Below are positions 10,577-19,205 of a stretch of 64,000 nucleotides of DNA, one piece after another. The first letter of the stretch is position 1. Each line of letters starts with the position of its first letter. The notes below the pieces were generated by a model. That model was given only the letters and a program-made list of their open reading frames with translations. It ran no database searches and was not told the DNA's origin. This stretch comes from Erinaceus europaeus. Lineage: Eukaryota > Chordata > Mammalia > Eulipotyphla > Erinaceidae. The translations under genes and the position numbers were made by a program. Location of the stretch: positions 110,990,593 to 111,054,592 of the forward strand of contig NC_080171.1 in assembly GCF_950295315.1 (NCBI RefSeq), written 5' to 3'.

Positions 10577-10780
10577 AAAAAATATTATCTTTATTTATGT
10601 ATTGGATAGAGACAGCCAGAAATCAAGAAGTAAGAGGGAAAGAGAGAAAGAGACAGAGAGACACCTGTAGCCCTGCTTCACCACTTTCAAAGCTTTCCCC
10701 CTGCAGGTGGGGACCTGGGGACTGAACATCCTTAAGCTGGTAACATGTGCGCTCAACCTGGTATGCCACTACCTGGCCCC
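10577..10780 (-). mobile_element. ERI-type SINE, short form
   Basis: TTATGTATTGGATAGAGACAG, the AAGAGAGAAAG segment, CCCCCTGCAGGTGGGG and CCACTACCTGGCCCC are seen in antisense order. It lies directly against a pyrimidine microsatellite. Confidence 0.83.
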
Positions 10781-10934
<154 letters not shown>

Positions 10935-11058
10935 ATACCAGAGCACTGCTCAGCTCTGGCTTATGGTAGTGTGGGGATTGAACCTGAGACTTTGGAGCCT
11001 CAGGCATCAGGCTCTTTTTGCATAACCATTATACTATCTTTATCTACCCCCCCCCCCC
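10935..11058 (-). mobile_element. CTCTGG-type tRNA-SINE
   Basis: Antisense ACCAGAGCACTGCTCAGCTC, then TTTGGAGCCTCAGGCATCAG and CATAACCATTATACTATC, ending in a poly-C run. The microsatellite before it probably grew from its A/T tail. Confidence 0.85.
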
Positions 11059-11101
11059 ACCCTGTATTTGTCTACTACTAGGTAGAGCCAAAGTCTAATT
11101 C

Positions 11102-11282
11102 AGGGGGCTGAGCAGTGGTGCACCTGGGTAAAGAGAACATATTACAATGGACAAGGACCCCAGTTCAAGCACCGGTCCCCACCTGCTGGGGCAGCTTCAC
11201 AAGTGGTAAAACTGTGCTGCAGCTATCTTTCTTTATCTCACCCTCCCCTCTCAGTTTTTCTGTCTCTATCCAAAATGATATA
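11102..11282 (+). mobile_element. ERI-type SINE, short form
   Basis: GGGGGCTGAGCAGTGGTGC head, a CCCCACCTGCTGG body and CTGTCTCTATCCAA tail. It forms a tail-to-tail pair with the antisense SINE that follows. Confidence 0.83.
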
Positions 11283-11288
11283 TTTATG

Positions 11289-11312
11289 TATATATATATA
11301 TATATATTTAAA
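11289..11312. repeat. Short (TA)n between two SINE tails
   Basis: About nine TA units joining the A-tail of one SINE to the T-tail of the next. Confidence 0.85.
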
Positions 11313-11521
11313 ATTATTATTTATATATTTATTTATTAAATAGAGATAGCCAGGTAGCAACAGGGAAGGGAATGATAGAGAGGGAGAGAGACAGAGAGAC
11401 CTGCAACACTGCTTCACCACTTATAAAGTTTTACCCCTATAGGTGGGGACTGGGGACTTGAACCCAGGACCTTGAACATTGTAAAATGTGCAATCAACCA
11501 GGTACACTAGCACCTGGCCCC
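11313..11521 (-). mobile_element. ERI-type SINE, short form
   Basis: The order TTATTTATTAAATAGAGATAG, the body with AGGTGGGGACTGGGG, then CACTAGCACCTGGCCCC is the antisense of the copy just upstream, so a transcript through 11102-11521 could fold into a long hairpin. Confidence 0.85.
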
Positions 11522-11928
11522 TAAATAAATATATTTTTGTTAAAGTCCAGGTCAACAAAAGTGAAACAGAGGAAAGATTAGAGGTACAAAGAGGAACCTC
11601 ACATGTGAAATGCATTTACTGTGTATGTAACAAAACTCAGAGTAAGTGTGGTGAGACAGTGATCAATCCCAGAGTGTTGATCAACTTGCTACAGGAGTAT
11701 TTGACTTGTAGAGGCAGCATTCTCTGAACTGCCTGGAATGGTACTGTCACAAAAGACTGTCACAAAAGATGTTAATCAGGTGACAAGGCCCAGGTGGGCT
11801 AGTGAGAGGAGAACACAGAGGACAGCTCAGTTGACTGGCTTGCCAGGGAAAAGCTTCTCCACACCTTTCAGGCTTTGTTTCAAGTTCCTAACAATATCCT
11901 TTACCTAAAGTCACTCAGGCCATCAACA
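11522..11928. other. Unique sequence
   Basis: Nothing recognisable. A short repeat CTGTCACAAAAGA occurs twice near 11742-11768. Confidence 0.4.
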
Positions 11929-12182
11929 TGAAGGGTGTTTTTTTTTTAATTTATTTATTTTTTTTTTAACAATTTTCTTTATTTATTGGCTAGAGACGGC
12001 TAGAAATCAAGAAGGAAGGGGGAGACAGAGAGGGAGCGAGACAGAGAGACAGCTGCAGCACTGCCTCACCTCTTGCAAAACTTTCCCCCTGCAGGTGGGG
12101 ACCAGGAGCTTGAACCTGGGTCCTTCACATTGTAACATGTGTACTCAGCCAGGTGTGCCACCACCCAGCTCCTGAAGGGTGT
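11929..12182 (-). mobile_element. ERI-type SINE, short form, 10-bp TSD
   Basis: The element spans 11939-12172 with a long T-run, GGCTAGAGACGGCTAG, the body and CACCACCCAGCTCC. TGAAGGGTGT is exact at 11929-11938 and 12173-12182. Confidence 0.88.
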
Positions 12183-12597
12183 CTTTGAAACCAAGGTCAT
12201 ACTGAGCTTGATTTAGGAAAATAACTCTCTTGTCAACGTGCAGGCAAAATTAACTGCTATCCTCAGCTTAAACTTTCTGGTTTGCAGAATCTTATTTACA
12301 GCAAAATGTTCATTTACCCACAAACATCCTGCTGAGCTAAATATATCCCCTGCTCCTAGAACAGGGCCATGGTTTCAGAGTGTGGGATCTGCCCTCCCCT
12401 CTGAATGCTGGCATGTTGTGTCTTGTTCTCCCTGTTCTATGAAAGACGAGTGGGAATGTAGCCTCTGTCTGTCCTTGCAAATCTCACATAAGAGATGCAG
12501 TGGGCAGTCCTTTGCTGGGGCTCTGTTGGAGGACTTGACTGCAGGGAAAAGGACTACCAGAAAGCCTAGTAACCTCTGCTGGGCAGAGGCTGCTTAT
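12183..12597. other. Unique sequence
   Basis: A 169-codon open frame starts here and runs into the microsatellite. Its first ~120 codons show no recognisable domain and its end is pure TTTC-encoded residues, so I do not call it a gene. Confidence 0.45.
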
Positions 12598-12629
12598 TTA
12601 GTTTTCTTTCCTTCTTCCTTCCTTTCTTC

Positions 12630-12697
<68 letters not shown>

Positions 12698-12698
12698 T
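12598..12698 (+). repeat. (CTTT)n microsatellite
   Basis: About 100 bp of CTTC/CTTT units. It is not clearly attached to a SINE tail. Confidence 0.95.
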
Positions 12699-13090
12699 TA
12701 TAGTTGAGAGAGTGTGTGGAATCGCCCCAGATATGCTTGCACTGTGAAGGATGAACATAGAGGTGATTCAACCAAAAGATAAGATCCTGCTTTAAAAGAA
12801 GAGGCCCACAGCCACAATCTGCCATGAGCCCTGTGTGCAAGTCCTAGGCAGTCAGCAGGTAGGTCCCTATCTTTCCCTGTCTTGTAGAGGGGCCACACAG
12901 TAGCAGGCTGAAGAAGAGCCGGGTGTGTACATGAAAGAGAAGGAGAGGAACTGAGTCACACATTCGCTTCCCCTCACACAGTAGGGAGACAGAAGGAAGC
13001 TCTGAAGAAATAGACAGCTCACAGGTCTGCCGGCAAGTTGAGCCAGCCCTGCAGTGAAACTCAAGGAATCTCTTAGGAAAGGGAATTTAG
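12699..13090. other. Unique sequence
   Basis: No gene or clear repeat is seen. Confidence 0.4.
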
Positions 13091-13302
13091 GGGTGGGAAG
13101 ATGGCCAGGAGACTGCTCTCCCAATAGAGCACATGCGTAGCTGTGCATAGGGCTATGGTTTTGATCCCTGGCTCCATATGAGAGCCTGGTGGATGGCACC
13201 AGAGGATTCCCATAGATGGTGTGTGCACTGTGGCATGTCTACTACCTCATTGCCTTTCTCTCTCTCCTCTGTTTCTCATTCTCACATTTTCTAAATAAAA
13301 AA
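13091..13302 (+). mobile_element. Third-type tRNA-SINE
   Basis: A tRNA-like segment with 'AATAGAGCACATGCGTAGC' and 'GGTTTTGATCCCTGGCTCC' is followed by a CT-rich body and a 'CTAAATAAAAAAGG' tail. It differs from the ERI long/short and CTCTGG types and resembles 38371-38571. Confidence 0.6.
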
Positions 13303-13674
13303 GGAATAATTGAGGGCCAGGCTTAGTGCAGTAGGTTAAGCGCACATGTGAGGGCCAGGCTTAGTGCAGCAGGTTAAGCGCATATGGCATGAAGCGCAAG
13401 GACCAGCGTGAGGATCCGGTTTGAACCTATAGTGAGGTCACTTCACAAACGGTGAAGCAGGTCTGCAGGTATCTGTCTCCATCCCTCTCTGTCTTCCCCT
13501 CCTATCTCGATTTCTTTCTGTCCTACCCAACAACTACAATAGCAATAACAATAGCAACAAGGGCAACAACAACAAAAATGGGAAAAACGGCCTGCAGGAG
13601 CAGTGGATTCATAGTGCAGGCACCAAGCCCCAGTGATAACCCTGGAGGCAAAGAAAAAAAAAAAAGGAATAATT
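13303..13674 (+). mobile_element. ERI-type SINE, long form, with duplicated tRNA head, 9-bp TSD
   Basis: The first 38 bp of the element are present twice in tandem (13312-13349 and 13350-13387), each with GGTTAAGCGCA, i.e. the A-box region. A single B box, body and 3' module (CCTCCAGG-like, drifted, then CCTGGAGGCAAAG) follow. GGAATAATT flanks it at 13303-13311 and 13666-13674. Confidence 0.85.
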
Positions 13675-13677
13675 TGG

Positions 13678-13740
13678 GCCTGGGAGGCTGCTTAGCAGGA
13701 TGACACACATAGGCCTCTGATTTTATTCCCTGGTATTACC
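13678..13740 (+). mobile_element. Possible tRNA-SINE fragment
   Basis: 'GGCCTGGGAGGCTGCTTAGC' and 'GATTTTATTCCCTGGTATTACC' look like a tRNA-like head cut short. Weak. Confidence 0.35.
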
Positions 13741-13984
13741 TTGTTTATTTGTCTGTCTGCCTACATATATATGAATATTTAATATGCTATACTAGTTATA
13801 TATTATCAGCTATAATATTTATATCTGTCTATCTATCATCTCTCTCGCTCTCTCTGATGCAAAAGGGAAGACTATCCTCCTAGGCCCTCTCCTCTGTCTG
13901 TCAGGCATGGAGAGCTTATAGACAGCACAAATGCAAGGTCATAGGGGCTGCAGGCAGTTCTGATATGAGCTACCATGGACCAGG

Positions 13985-14140
13985 GATGCCATCTGTCAAA
14001 GCCTCTGTGGTCTTGTCTATATAATGAGATTCTAACACCTCTTTTGTAGGGGTTTTATGAGAATTAAATATATATGTACATATATACCTTATAGTACAGT
14101 GGATAGCATAGAACAGATAATAAATAGTAATTGATATGGA
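13985..14140 (-). mobile_element. MIR (ancient mammalian SINE)
   Basis: The plus strand shows the complement-side MIR order: CTTGTCTATATAATGAGATT, ACACCTCTTTTGTAGGGGTT, GAGAATTAAATATA and ATAGTACAGTGGATAGC, which matches the usual 'CTCATCTGTAAAATGGG ... GAGGATTAAATG' pattern with drift. Confidence 0.68.
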
Positions 14141-14689
14141 TTGTTAAAAAGTTATTTTATTTATTCATTTACTTTATTTAAAAAATGATCTTTATTTATT
14201 GGATACAGACAGCCAGAGATTGAGAAGGGAGAGGGAGGGAGAGAGGGAGAGAGATAAGAGACCCCTGCAGCCCTGCTTCCCCATTCATGAAGCTTTCCCT
14301 CTGCAGGGGCTCAAACCCAGAACTTTTTTTTTAAATTTTTTTTATTTAAGAAAGGATTAATTAACAAAACCATAGGGTAGGAGGGGTACAACTCCACACA
14401 ATTCCCACCACCCAATCTCCATATCCCACCCCCTCCCCCGATAGCTTTCCCATTCTCTATCCCTCTGGGAGCATGAACCCAGGGTCATTGTGGGTTGCAG
14501 AAGGTAGAAGGTCTGGCTTCTGTAATTGCTTCCCCGCTGAACATGGGCGTTGACTGGTCGGTCCATGCTTCCAGTCTGCCTCTCTCTTTCCCTAGTAGGG
14601 TGTGTCTCAAACCCAGAACTTTTTACACTGTAACATGTGCACTCAACTAGGTGCACTACCACCCAGCCCCAACATGGATTTTTAAAAGG
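14136..14689 (-). mobile_element. ERI-type SINE, short form, split by a nested retroposon
   Basis: The SINE occupies 14152-14328 and 14625-14673 and is interrupted by a family U insertion. ATGGATTGTTAAAAAG at 14136-14151 and its near-copy at 14674-14689 are its own TSD. The duplication TCAAACCCAGAACTTTTT marks the break, so the SINE is older than the nested element. Confidence 0.88.
14311..14624 (-). mobile_element. Family U retroposon, copy 3, nested in a SINE with 18-bp TSD
   Basis: Bases 14329-14606 are the last ~280 bp of family U in antisense, beginning with a T-run and containing ACCACCCAATCTCC and the GGGAGCATGAACCC block. TCAAACCCAGAACTTTTT is exact at 14311-14328 and 14607-14624. 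The T-run and long TSD show L1-type target-primed integration, 5'-truncated. Confidence 0.9.
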
Positions 14690-14832
14690 CTTTATTTATT
14701 TATTTGTGGCTGAGTAAGAGGAGGAGAGGGGAAGAGCTGGAGTCTCACTCCGGCATGTGCAATGCTAAGGACCCAACAAAGGACCTCATGCCTGAGAATC
14801 TAACACTTTATCCACTGCTCCACCCCTGGACT
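14690..14832 (-). mobile_element. tRNA-SINE, CACTGCTCC-type
   Basis: TTTATTTATTTATTTGTGGC, a GAGGAGAGGGG segment and 'GAATCTAACACTTTATCCAC' in antisense order suggest another tRNA-derived SINE ending in a TTTATCCACTGCTCCACC head complement. No TSD was resolved. Confidence 0.6.
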
Positions 14833-15227
14833 ACAGCAATTGTTATTCTTTATCCTCTGATTTTTTTGTAAAAAACAAACAAATTAACAAATACTTCCAA
14901 ATCACCTCATTTCTATTTAGTAGAAAAGCCATTAGTTATCATTGTGGTGCTTCCTAGCTAACAAGCCTGGCTTTCTCACATGTTGGTCTATTTAATCTTG
15001 ACTTTGACTGTAGGCGGTGGAGACCATTGCTATGCTGTCCTTCAACAGGAACAGAGAGGCTGAGGTGCCAGGGATATTCATCTAGTGTCACCAGCTCTCA
15101 ACTTTGGCTATAACACTCTACAGTGTTTTCCCCAAAACCTATGACCTTCCAGACAAAGGGTTATATATCAGTCTGAACCCTCTCTAACCAGGGCACCAAA
15201 TAATTGTTTCTGGAGAATTTATTGTGG

Positions 15228-15262
<35 letters not shown>

Positions 15263-15880
15263 TATTCCTGTGCTGAATGTCATTACTCTGAGAGAATTCC
15301 TCTGCTGAATGTCATTACTTTCTTACTTGCTGAGATAATTTACTCAGGCAGGGTGCTAAGAGAAGTTAGTTAACTTTTAAGAAAAGTCTGTTTCCTGTGT
15401 TTGAGGGAATCATCTCCAAAAAACCTTTTCACCTCCAGTAAATGTCTGTGAAACACAAACTGTCCTTTGTGAGGTGTGAATGAATCAGTGATACCCACAA
15501 CACAGATCTCCTCTGGTACATAGAACTAACTGTTGGCCTTGCACTCCCGAGAGTCAAAAAGTGAATGCCATGTAACTTTTCAAGTTGATATTGAACCTAA
15601 TTTGAATCAGACGGACTCTGCTTTGTCTCTAAGGTCACACTGCTAATTCTGGCTGAGTCGCTGAGGTAGCCTGGTTAAACTATTTACTTTGAATCAGATG
15701 TTAAGAAATGACAGGAGTTGCTGCTTTATATCTATGGGAGACAAAGGAAGAAAGAACATTGACTCTAGGTTCTCTCTTGTACCAGTGACTTAAAAAGACT
15801 GAAAGATCACCTGCAACCTTCTATCTGAATACTCTTGTCAACTGGTAACACAAAGACAAGGAGATTTAAGAACCAATCCA
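14833..15880. other. Mostly unique sequence
   Basis: Apart from a GA run, no repeat is certain; 15040-15110 has a faint MIR-like feel. A direct repeat of a CTGCTGAATGTCATTACT-type phrase occurs near 15272-15318. No gene seen. Confidence 0.4.
15231..15259 (+). repeat. (GA)n microsatellite
   Basis: About 14 uninterrupted AG units. Confidence 0.95.
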
Positions 15881-16064
15881 GAAAATTAACAAGTTGGGCA
15901 GAGGGTAGATAGCATAATGTTTATGCAAACAGACTCTCATGCCTGAGGCTCCAAAGTCCCAGGTTCAATCCCCCCCGCACCACCATAAGCCAGAGATGAA
16001 CAGTGCTCTGGTTAAAATAAGATAAAAATAAAAAGAAAGAAAGAAAGAAAGAAAATTAACAAGT
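15881..16064 (+). mobile_element. CTCTGG-type tRNA-SINE, 14-bp TSD
   Basis: Best copy of this family: GGTAGATAGCATAATG head, CTCTCATGCCTGAGGCTCC, GGTTCAATCCC B box, GAACAGTGCTCTGG end and a GAAA-rich tail. GAAAATTAACAAGT is exact at 15881-15894 and 16051-16064. Confidence 0.9.
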
Positions 16065-16173
16065 CAACCTAACTCAATCTATTCCTTCTTATATTGGCCC
16101 TTTAAAGGTCTCCCTTTGACCTAACCCTGGTAGAATACACTTTAGGGCTGCCTCATGGTTATGGACATGAGTC

Positions 16174-16487
16174 ATGATCTTTATTCTTTTTAAATTTTTT
16201 TATATTTATTTATTTATTTTCACTTTTGTTGCCCTTGTTTTTGTTGTAGTTGTTGTTATTGATGTCATTATTGTTAGGCAGAACAGAGAGAAATGGAAAG
16301 AGAAGGGGAAGACAGAGAGGGAGAGAAAGACAGACACATGCAGACCTGCTCCACTGCCTGTGAAGTGACTCCCCTGCAGGTGGGGAGCTGGGGGCTCAAA
16401 CTGGCATCCTTAAGCCAGCCCTTGAACTTCGCGACATGTGTGCTTAATCTGCTGTGCTACCACACCACTCCCATGATCTTTATTCTT
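16174..16487 (-). mobile_element. ERI-type SINE, long-type body, 15-bp TSD
   Basis: The element spans 16189-16472 with the TTGTTGCCCTTG-type tail, AACAGAGAGAAATGG, CTCCCCTGCAGGTGGGGAG and GCTACCACACCACTCCC. ATGATCTTTATTCTT is exact at 16174-16188 and 16473-16487. It lacks the CCTGGAGG module. Confidence 0.92.
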
Positions 16488-16634
16488 AAATAAAAATTTT
16501 CTTAGTTATATTATAGACTTGTCATTTTTCTTGAGAAATGGGAATTTGTGTTCAGTCAAGATAGCAAGATTTTCCCGAAAATAAATAATCAGATACCACT
16601 AGCATCAGTATTGCAAAAGTCACTAATCAGAGAC

Positions 16635-16931
16635 TTTTCTTTTCCTTTTTTTCCCCCTTTCTTTCTTTTTCTTTTTTGCCTCTAGGGTTATCACTGGGGC
16701 TTGGTGCCAGCACTACAAATCCGTTGCTCCTGGCAGCCATTTTTTTTTCATTTTTACTGGATAGGACAGACAGAAATTGAGAGGAGTGGGGAAGATAAAG
16801 AGAGAGAGTAAGGCAGACACCTGCAGATCTGCTTCACTGGCAGGGAGCCCGTAGCTGGAACCTGGATCCTTGCAGGGGATCCTTGAGCTTGGTACTATGT
16901 GCACTTAACCTGGTGGACCACTGCCCAGCTC
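16635..16931 (-). mobile_element. ERI-type SINE, long form
   Basis: A pyrimidine-rich T-tail, GCCTCTAGGGTTATCAC module, GATAGGACAGACAG, shortened body and CCACTGCCCAGCTCCC head complement. The central GGTGAAGC/CCCTGC region has lost part of its sequence. Confidence 0.83.
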
Positions 16932-17688
16932 CCTTTATCATTTTATAAGAGAGCTGTGTACAAGTAAGAATCCCAGTGAACTCAATTCCTGCTTAGAGGA
17001 TATGTGAGCCTTGCTCTTAAGCAGCTATCCAGCCAGAGTAGCTTCCAGGAAGGACACTATATCCTCCCCTCCCCCCCCAAAAAAAAAAGAAAGAAAGAAA
17101 GCACACAGTGAGTGCACTCTTCGCCCAGTTCTGTGGTGTGGTTTCAGAAGGCTGCCCTTGGAATGCTCACACATGACCTTGTACGGTCCCCGAGCTGCCC
17201 TTGAGCCACCCTTAGGTAGTTGGAGACATTTTGTGGGACACAGAATCAGGCAGAGCCTGTAGTTTGGTCTCTACTCCTCAACCCAGCTTTATGCAGAAGT
17301 ATGAAAACCTAGTCCAAGCTCTAGTGTGCTACTTTCCCTCTGGGGACCAGTCAGATATTCTCATCCCTCCACCTCTCCCCAGGGGACTGACCTAAAATTC
17401 TCTCCTTTTTTGGTTTTTCTTTGTCTTTACCCTGCTTGGCTACCCGTTCACACCCTATTCTGGTGGTCTCCTTATGTAAGTGGTGGGAGACATCTGATCC
17501 TTGATACAGCCGAGAAACTCGGTCTGGTCCTCTTAAGGCAACTGTAAGCAGGACTCAGAATTCAACAAATGTTAAGAGTTTTATCTCATGACAGCACTAA
17601 GTGCTAATATAAATTGATAATTTTGTATGATCAGCCAATTATGCTAAATATCCAGCTAGCCCTTCCCTGTCTTATGTGGACTCATAAC
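16932..17688. other. Unique sequence
   Basis: Small open frames at 17011-17262 and 17326-17547 have no recognisable similarity. No splice structure is convincing. Confidence 0.4.
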
Positions 17689-17930
17689 AAGATTTGGTTT
17701 TGGGGGGTCAGGCAGTGGCTCACCTGGTTAAGTGCTCACATTACAGTGCACAAGGACCTAGGTTCAAGCCCCTGGTCCCCACCTGCAGGGGGGAACTTCA
17801 CAGGTGGTGAAACAGGGCTGCAGGTATGTCTCTGTTTCTCTCCCTCTCTGTCTCCCTCACCCATCTCAATTCCCCTCTGTATCTATCCAATAATAAATAA
17901 ATAAATAAATTTTAAAAAAGATTTGATTTG
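17689..17930 (+). mobile_element. ERI-type SINE, short form
   Basis: GGGGTCAGGCAGTGGC head, CCCCACCTGCAGG body and TCTATCCAATAATAAATAAA tail (17704-17918). AAGATTTGGTTTGGGG-like sequence on both sides is a probable TSD with one or two changes. Confidence 0.86.
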
Positions 17931-17993
17931 GGGGGAATTCTGACAGCTCTGCTTCCTGGTGATTTACAAGGTGACTCTGGGTAGGCAGAAGGA

Positions 17994-18028
<35 letters not shown>
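17994..18028 (+). repeat. (AC)n microsatellite
   Basis: About 17 AC units. Confidence 0.95.
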
Positions 18029-18031
<3 letters not shown>

Positions 18032-18589
18032 CTGTTTCTCTGGAGAGCCTTTATTAATACACAGTGTTTACCACATTAATGGTCAGAACCCTTGTGTCTG
18101 AGCCATCTTGTAGCTACACAAATCATCTCCTTTGTATAACACCTAGGAGGCAGGATCTGCGTTTACTGGGTTTTGTGCAAAACCAATAGATGGGAGTGTG
18201 TGAGAAATAACGTGATGATATTACTGTGAGAACATGAAATAACTTCAAGTTGTATGTTCCCTAAGATGTGACCAAGTATTTATGTTATTTTGCAATAGGA
18301 GCAGAAATTGCCAAACCTCCTTCTGAACATTATAGAAAAAGTATAAAACTATCTCATCTGTCTGGGGAGAAGAGAGGACCCTTTCGATCTTTGTTCTAGA
18401 CCCCTGGGTTTGTCTTGGGATTGCCTGGGAGCTTTATAGAAGGGCAGAGTCTCAGCCCTCACCTGAACTCTGGTCACAGGTGACCGCCGGGCACTTCAGT
18501 TGTGACATCACAAAACAAGCATAGTTTGGATCTACTAGTTTAGATCGAATATCCTATCAATATGAATATCACCTGTTTTTTTTAGCTTT
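18029..18589. other. Unique sequence
   Basis: No gene is seen. A CRE-like TGACATCA lies near 18505. Confidence 0.4.
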
Positions 18590-18875
18590 AAACAAACAGT
18601 GCCTCCACAATTATTGAATAGTTTCACTCAAATGTGGCATACAGATATCTACAACAAGTGAACTTGCAAGAACAGTGGTAACCAAAACGTCCTTTGGACT
18701 TTGTGAGAACTATGGTGGTTATGGGCTGGCAGGGGGATGAATGGGGCACAAAACGGTTGGAGTCTTTGGTGACTTCCATTGACTATGTATGGTTATGAAA
18801 TGACTCTTGAAATCTTTCCATTGTATAAAACTCTGCTAATTCACTGATTTAAAATTAAAGGAAGAAAAAAAGTGT
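18590..18875 (+). mobile_element. Old L1 3'-end fragment
   Basis: 'TTGTGAGAACTATGGTGGTTAT' is shared with 47186-47215 and, more loosely, with 30865-31000, and an A-rich end follows. At 47150 the same block directly follows an L1 ORF2 end, so these are probably 3' UTRs of an older L1 subfamily. Confidence 0.5.
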
Positions 18876-19013
18876 CTCTGGGAAATTTAAAATTGCAGAC
18901 GTGATTCACATTTTATATGTATGGAAAGCAGTGCCCTCATAGTCACTCAGAATCTTCATTTGAGCAAGATCTAAGGCTGATTTACAGCTGTGAAGGTTTG
19001 AGAAATACTGTTC

Positions 19014-19205
19014 TAGGTCAGGAGTTGACAAATCACGACTTGTGGGTCAAACCTGGTCCGCTACTGAGTTTTGTAAACCAAGGTTGATTGGGATATGGTG
19101 ACACTATTTGCTGCTACACATCATCATATAATCTTTGATTCTTTTTATACTACAGTGGTGGGCTTAAGTAATTGTGATAGAGAGTTTATGACCACCTGGC
19201 CTTGT
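19014..19205 (+). mobile_element. Ancient hAT DNA transposon fragment (MER5-like)
   Basis: 'CAGGAGTTGACAAATCACG' followed by 'GTGGGTCAAACCTGGTCCGC', 'GAGTTTTGTAAACCAAGG' and, near the end, 'AATTGTGATAGAGAGTTTATG' follow the order of the MER5/Charlie non-autonomous family. It is heavily diverged, and terminal repeats were not resolved. Confidence 0.6.

Noticed and set aside
12238..12747. A 169-codon open frame, the longest outside L1 and family U apart from artefacts.
   Set aside because: Its last third is a CTTT microsatellite, the first part shows no motif, and no splice or promoter context supports it.
15040..15110. A faint MIR-like segment (CAGAGAGGCTGAGG).
   Set aside because: Only one short phrase fits; the rest does not follow the MIR order.
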